Origin: Eubacteriaceae bacterium
Lineage (GTDB): Bacteria > Bacillota > Clostridia > Eubacteriales > Eubacteriaceae
Length of the DNA stretch: 64,000 nt
Direction: 5' to 3'
Assembly (NCBI GenBank): GCA_016650045.1
Contig: JAENWK010000003.1
Coordinates: 22,894 to 86,893, forward strand
The position numbers were made by a program, and so were the translations under genes. Within the stretch, counting starts at the first letter, position 1. Each line of letters starts with the position of its first letter. Shown here in pieces: positions 59,727 through 64,000 of this stretch. The notes beneath the pieces were generated by a model. It ran no database searches, was not told the origin of the DNA, and saw only the letters and a list, made by a program, of their open reading frames with translations.

Positions 59727-59779
59727 TCACTTGACTTTTGTAAACCACATCGAATAAAAAGCATAAAGGAGGTCGTCTA

Positions 59780-60667
59780 TTGCAAAAGAGTATGATCAGC
59801 GCCATGATGGCATATGTTTTATGGGGAATCCTCCCAATTTACTGGAAAGCACTGGGTCCGGTGTCACCTTTATATATTTTAGCATCACGGATATTTTGGT
59901 CGTTTATTTTCTGCATGATTTTTGTGGAATTTACCCATAAATGGCCTGAAATCAAAATCATCATTAGGGATAGAAAACGACTGGGCTATTCGATTCTTTG
60001 CGGATTGTTGGTCTCTCTCAATTGGTACACCTTTATTTGGGCGGTTAACGCTAACTATATTATTGATGCCAGCCTGGGTTATTATATAAATCCTTTGGTG
60101 GTCGTTCTCTTTAGTTTTCTTTTTTTTGGAGAAAAATTCAATCGATTGGAAATGGCTTCCATTGCTCTGGCATTAATCGGAGTCCTATTTATTGCCTTTC
60201 AACTTGGAAAGTTTCCGGTGATTGCATTGGTATTGGCAATTTCTTTTGCACTTTACGGGGTCTTCAAGAAAAAACTCAATGCCAGTCCCATTGTTTCTTT
60301 GATCTTAGAAACCGCAGTGGTGACACCCTTTGCCTTTGGAGCCATGGTCTATTTAGAAAGCCAGGGTCAGGGAGTTATCGCTCTGGGTGATCCACTGGTT
60401 ACAGCCCTGGCTGTCCTTGCAGGTGTGGCGACCGCCATTCCGCTTCTTCTTTATGCCAAAGGGATCCAAGAAATTTCATTTTCACTACTGGGATTTTTCC
60501 AATATATTACCCCAACCATGATGCTTTTTTTAGGCGTATTTCTATATAAGGAAGCCTTTAACCTAACGGATTTATTGGGATTTAGTTTTATTTGGATTGC
60601 TCTTCTCATTTTTTCTTATTCAAAAGTCAAATCCGGCAAAGCGGAACCTCCAGAACCGGAACTATAA
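59780..60667 (+). CDS. rarD: EamA/RarD family transporter
   Basis: YVLWGILPIYWKALGPVSPLYILASRIFWSFIFC, LNWYTFIWAVN; TTG start after ggagg. Confidence 0.9.
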   Translation: MQKSMISAMMAYVLWGILPIYWKALGPVSPLYILASRIFWSFIFCMIFVEFTHKWPEIKIIIRDRKRLGYSILCGLLVSLNWYTFIWAVNANYIIDASLGYYINPLVVVLFSFLFFGEKFNRLEMASIALALIGVLFIAFQLGKFPVIALVLAISFALYGVFKKKLNASPIVSLILETAVVTPFAFGAMVYLESQGQGVIALGDPLVTALAVLAGVATAIPLLLYAKGIQEISFSLLGFFQYITPTMMLFLGVFLYKEAFNLTDLLGFSFIWIALLIFSYSKVKSGKAEPPEPEL

Positions 60668-60701
60668 AAAACTGTCACCGGAGATTCAAGGTTTCAATAT
60701 T

Positions 60702-60738
60702 CTACCCATTAATGTTTTAAGAATTAGTGGGTTTTTTC
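60702..60738 (+). terminator. intrinsic terminator after rarD
   Basis: acccattaat/attagtgggt stem then TTTTTT. Confidence 0.7.
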
Positions 60739-60831
60739 ATTTAAAATTTGCACTCAACTAAATTAAGGATTAAAATAATACTAAAAAGATAAATAAAATA
60801 ATCTAAAAATAGCATTATCTAAGGAGCGAAA

Positions 60832-61641
60832 ATGAAAAATACCATTGGATTTATTGGTTGTGGAAATATGGCAAGTGCGATGATTGGCGGATTAATCAGA
60901 AGTGATTTATTTTTACCGGAAAATATTCTCTGTTACGATCCCATGGAAGGTTCCAGAGGAATGCTGGCACAGAAATATGGGGTTAATGTTCTTAGTTCCA
61001 ATAAAGAAGTGGCAATGAAGTCTGATTATTTAGTATTGGCTGTTAAACCGTATCTGTATGACAAAGTTTTGCAGGAAATTGCCGAAAGCATTAAATCAAC
61101 GGTGATTATCATTTCAATTGCAGTGGGTGTTAGTTTTAATGATATTAAGGGTATTCTGGGAGAACAGATTAAAGTCATTCGGACTCAACCCAGTACGCCA
61201 GCCTTTGTAGGAGAATCAGACTCCACTATTTGTCCGGATGATCAAATGACCCAAGAGGATGTGCTGGATATTGTTGCGATTTTCAAAAGCTTTGGTACCG
61301 TAGAAATTATAAGCGAAAAATTAATGGAAGTTGTGCCAGGCATTGCCAGCTCAGCCCCAGCCTATGCCATGCTTCTTATTGAAGCCATGGCAGATGGCGG
61401 TGTTTTACACGGTTTTCCAAGAGATCAGGCTTACCGATTATCAGCCCAGGCAGTTTTAGGTGCTGCCAAGCTGGTTCTTGAATCAGGGGAACACCCAGGA
61501 AAATTAAAAGATCAAATTTGCACACCAGGTGGAACCACCATTGAAGCGGTTCGGGTTTTGGAAGCCAAAGGGTTTCGAGATGCGGTTATTTCCGCAGTGG
61601 ATGCCTGTGCAAAAAAATCAATGGCAATGGGAAAAAAATAA
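60832..61641 (+). CDS. proC: pyrroline-5-carboxylate reductase
   Basis: IGFIGCGNMASAMIGGLI, QICTPGGTTIEAVRVLE. Confidence 0.96.
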   Translation: MKNTIGFIGCGNMASAMIGGLIRSDLFLPENILCYDPMEGSRGMLAQKYGVNVLSSNKEVAMKSDYLVLAVKPYLYDKVLQEIAESIKSTVIIISIAVGVSFNDIKGILGEQIKVIRTQPSTPAFVGESDSTICPDDQMTQEDVLDIVAIFKSFGTVEIISEKLMEVVPGIASSAPAYAMLLIEAMADGGVLHGFPRDQAYRLSAQAVLGAAKLVLESGEHPGKLKDQICTPGGTTIEAVRVLEAKGFRDAVISAVDACAKKSMAMGKK

Positions 61642-61720
61642 ATCGGAAAATAGTGATCTTCAGAGTTTTGAAAAGCACAAGAAAAAACGTTTTAGTTAAT
61701 CTGTAGAGGAGTAGATTACA

Positions 61721-64000
61721 ATGGATAAAGGATTAATAACAAAAATCAGAAGAAACATGAGCCTTGAAGAAATGACATCACTTGGTTCAGGTAAAACAGC
61801 CTGGGAAACAATGAGTTACCCACAATATGGTATCGAATCGGTGGTAATGGCAGATGGTCCTCATGGTTTACGAGTCGAAGACGACGACGCTGTTTTGGGA
61901 ATTCCAGGGGCGAAGCCAGCCACTTGTTTTCCCCCGGCAGTTTTAACTGCATGTTCCTGGGATAGAGATCTTCTGAATGAAATTGCCGGAACCATTGCTT
62001 TGGAAGCCCGAGCGGAAGGGATTGACCTTATTCTTGGCCCGGGAATTACAATAAAACGTTCACCACTATGCGGACGAAATTTTGAATATTTTTCCGAAGA
62101 TCCATTATTATCCGGGACGCTGGGAAAAAGCTTTATTCTTGGTGCAAAAAGCATGGGTGTGGGTTCAACCGTTAAACATTTTATTGCCAATAATCAGGAA
62201 ACCCATCGCATGACTGTTAATGAAAAAATTGACGAAAGAGCTTTACGAGAAATTTATTTAAAAGCTTTTGAGATTGCCATTAAAGGTGGGGAACCCATGG
62301 CGGTGATGTGTTCCTATAATAGTGTCAATGGAAAGTATTTATCTCAAAACAGTTATTTTTTAAAAAAAATTCTTAGGGATGAGTGGCACTATGATGGCAT
62401 TGTGGTTTCAGATTGGGGAGCGGTATACGATCGAGTTAAAGGGGTAACCGCAGGTCTGGATCTGGAAATGCCTGGCAATGGCGGCGTTAATAATATTAAG
62501 ATCTTTGATCGCATAAAGGAAGGACGCTTGAGAATTACCGCCTTAAATGAAATGGTTGAACGTCTCATCGATTTTTCCTTTAAGGCTAAAGCAAATCGAA
62601 TACAAAATCCGCAAATACCTGTGATCGATGTTAAAAAACATCATGAAATTGCTAAAAAAGCAGCTGCTGAAAGCATGGTACTCTTAAAAAATGAGGATAA
62701 AATCCTTCCGATTAATCCAGAAAAAACAAAGAAACTGGCAGTCATTGGATGCATGGCTTTTGATCCCCGTTATCAGGGCAGCGGCAGTTCGAAAATCAAT
62801 CCCTATCGCATTGATGAAGCCTATGATCGGATAAAAGAGTTGGCAGAACCCAACATAAAAATATTCCCACATCAAGGTTATATTCATGACGAAGTGGTGG
62901 AACAGGTCCATTTGGAAGATAAAGCCGTTGAATTGGCAGAGAATTCGGATATGGCTCTTTTGTTTATGGGACTTCCGGATAGCTATGAATCTGAGGGTTA
63001 CGATCGAACAAGTCTGGAGCTTCCGGTTAAACAGATTTCGTTGATCCATAAAATTTGTAATGTTCAGCCAAACACCGTGGTGGTTTTATCAAATGGCGGT
63101 GTGGTGGATATGAGCTGGGAACACAAGCCAAAAGCTATTGTTGAAATGTTTCTTGGCGGTCAGGCTGGAGGCGGAGCCATTGCCGATTTACTTTTTGGAA
63201 AATCTAATTTTTCAGGAAAATTAGCGGAAACTGTTCCCATGAAACTTGAAGATACCCCTGCTTATATTAATTTCCCGGGGTTACAGGATGAAGTTATTTA
63301 TGGGGAAAGTATATTTGTGGGATATCGATATTATGATTTTACAAAAAAGAAGGTGCGATATCCCTTTGGTTATGGGCTTAGCTACACTACCTTTAAATAT
63401 GAAAATATGGAAACCAAACAACTGACGCTGGAACCGGAAAAAATAATTGAGGTTAAATGCCAGGTCACGAATACCGGAACCAGGGATGGAAAAGAAATCG
63501 TTCAACTTTATACCGGAAAGAAAGATACCCAAATCACCCGACCCTTACGAGAGTTGCGTCGATTTAAAAAAGTCTTTATTCCTTCAGGAGAGTCGGTTTT
63601 GGTGAGTTTCGAACTTAACTCAGATGATTTCACCTACTATAATCCAACAGCAAAACAATGGGAGTATGAAGGAGGAGATCATGAAATTTATCTTGGAACC
63701 TCCAGCCGAGATTTGGCGATTGTTAAAAAAATAAACATCAAAGAAGCGACATGGCGTCCTTTAACTCAATACTCCTATTTAGGTGACTTTGAAAAAAGTG
63801 AACGAGGGCGAATCATTGCCAAGGTGTTGTTTTCTGGTTTTGAAGAAGCGATGGGACTAAATTTCGATGAAAATGATGCGTTTTTTATGGCCATCATCAA
63901 GGGATCGCCTCTTAGAAAGCTCATCGAATTTTCCAAAGGAATCTTTACCGAAGAAAGCATTCAGAAAATACTGGATTTGGTAAACGGAAAAAGTTCATTG
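61721..64000 (+). CDS. glycoside hydrolase family 3 (beta-glucosidase-like), 3' end beyond window
   Basis: Uninterrupted frame from ATG 61721 (not in the ORF track because it lacks a stop): MADGPHGLR, FPPAVLTACSWDRDLL, VKHFIANNQE, GIVVSDWGAVYDR, YPFGYGLSYTTF. Confidence 0.9.
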   Translation, partial: MDKGLITKIRRNMSLEEMTSLGSGKTAWETMSYPQYGIESVVMADGPHGLRVEDDDAVLGIPGAKPATCFPPAVLTACSWDRDLLNEIAGTIALEARAEGIDLILGPGITIKRSPLCGRNFEYFSEDPLLSGTLGKSFILGAKSMGVGSTVKHFIANNQETHRMTVNEKIDERALREIYLKAFEIAIKGGEPMAVMCSYNSVNGKYLSQNSYFLKKILRDEWHYDGIVVSDWGAVYDRVKGVTAGLDLEMPGNGGVNNIKIFDRIKEGRLRITALNEMVERLIDFSFKAKANRIQNPQIPVIDVKKHHEIAKKAAAESMVLLKNEDKILPINPEKTKKLAVIGCMAFDPRYQGSGSSKINPYRIDEAYDRIKELAEPNIKIFPHQGYIHDEVVEQVHLEDKAVELAENSDMALLFMGLPDSYESEGYDRTSLELPVKQISLIHKICNVQPNTVVVLSNGGVVDMSWEHKPKAIVEMFLGGQAGGGAIADLLFGKSNFSGKLAETVPMKLEDTPAYINFPGLQDEVIYGESIFVGYRYYDFTKKKVRYPFGYGLSYTTFKYENMETKQLTLEPEKIIEVKCQVTNTGTRDGKEIVQLYTGKKDTQITRPLRELRRFKKVFIPSGESVLVSFELNSDDFTYYNPTAKQWEYEGGDHEIYLGTSSRDLAIVKKINIKEATWRPLTQYSYLGDFEKSERGRIIAKVLFSGFEEAMGLNFDENDAFFMAIIKGSPLRKLIEFSKGIFTEESIQKILDLVNGKSSL

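Noticed and set aside
1-64000. CRISPR arrays, prophage, intact insertion sequences, rRNA genes
   Set aside because: No regularly spaced direct repeats, phage structural genes, intact transposases or rRNA sequences were seen.

Overview
This 64-kb window comes from an AT-rich, low-GC Firmicute chromosome, probably an Acetobacterium-like acetogen; the genus is an inference from gene content. Most of it is housekeeping or biosynthetic and lies on the + strand: gmk-rpoZ-priA-def-fmt-(Zn protease)-rsmB-rlmN-prpC-pknB-rsgA-thiN, rpmB(-), asp23-fakA-recG-rsmD-coaD, ilvBN, polA-coaE, tRNA-Leu(GAG), a T-box-controlled trpEGDCFBA operon, dhaKLM, a purLECFMNHD cluster, rarD, proC, and a GH3 glycosidase that runs off the right edge. 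The main items for a second look are: (1) a three-gene NuoE/NuoF/[Fe2S2-GltD-NuoG fusion] cluster at 22.6-28.4 kb, matching the architecture of the recently described Stn-type electron-bifurcating transhydrogenase; (2) a PriA in which helicase motifs I, III and VI all look degenerate while the zinc-binding cysteines are kept; (3) a pair of ~107-nt palindromic elements in opposite orientation, one splitting the trp operon and one directly after purD; (4) an inverted PurBox pair built into the purL promoter; (5) an inhibitory-type serpin lipoprotein inside a decaying accessory island (42.6-48.3 kb) with several gene remnants; (6) a TGTCA-box array upstream of an XRE regulator/membrane-protein pair. 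No CRISPR array, prophage or intact IS element was seen.
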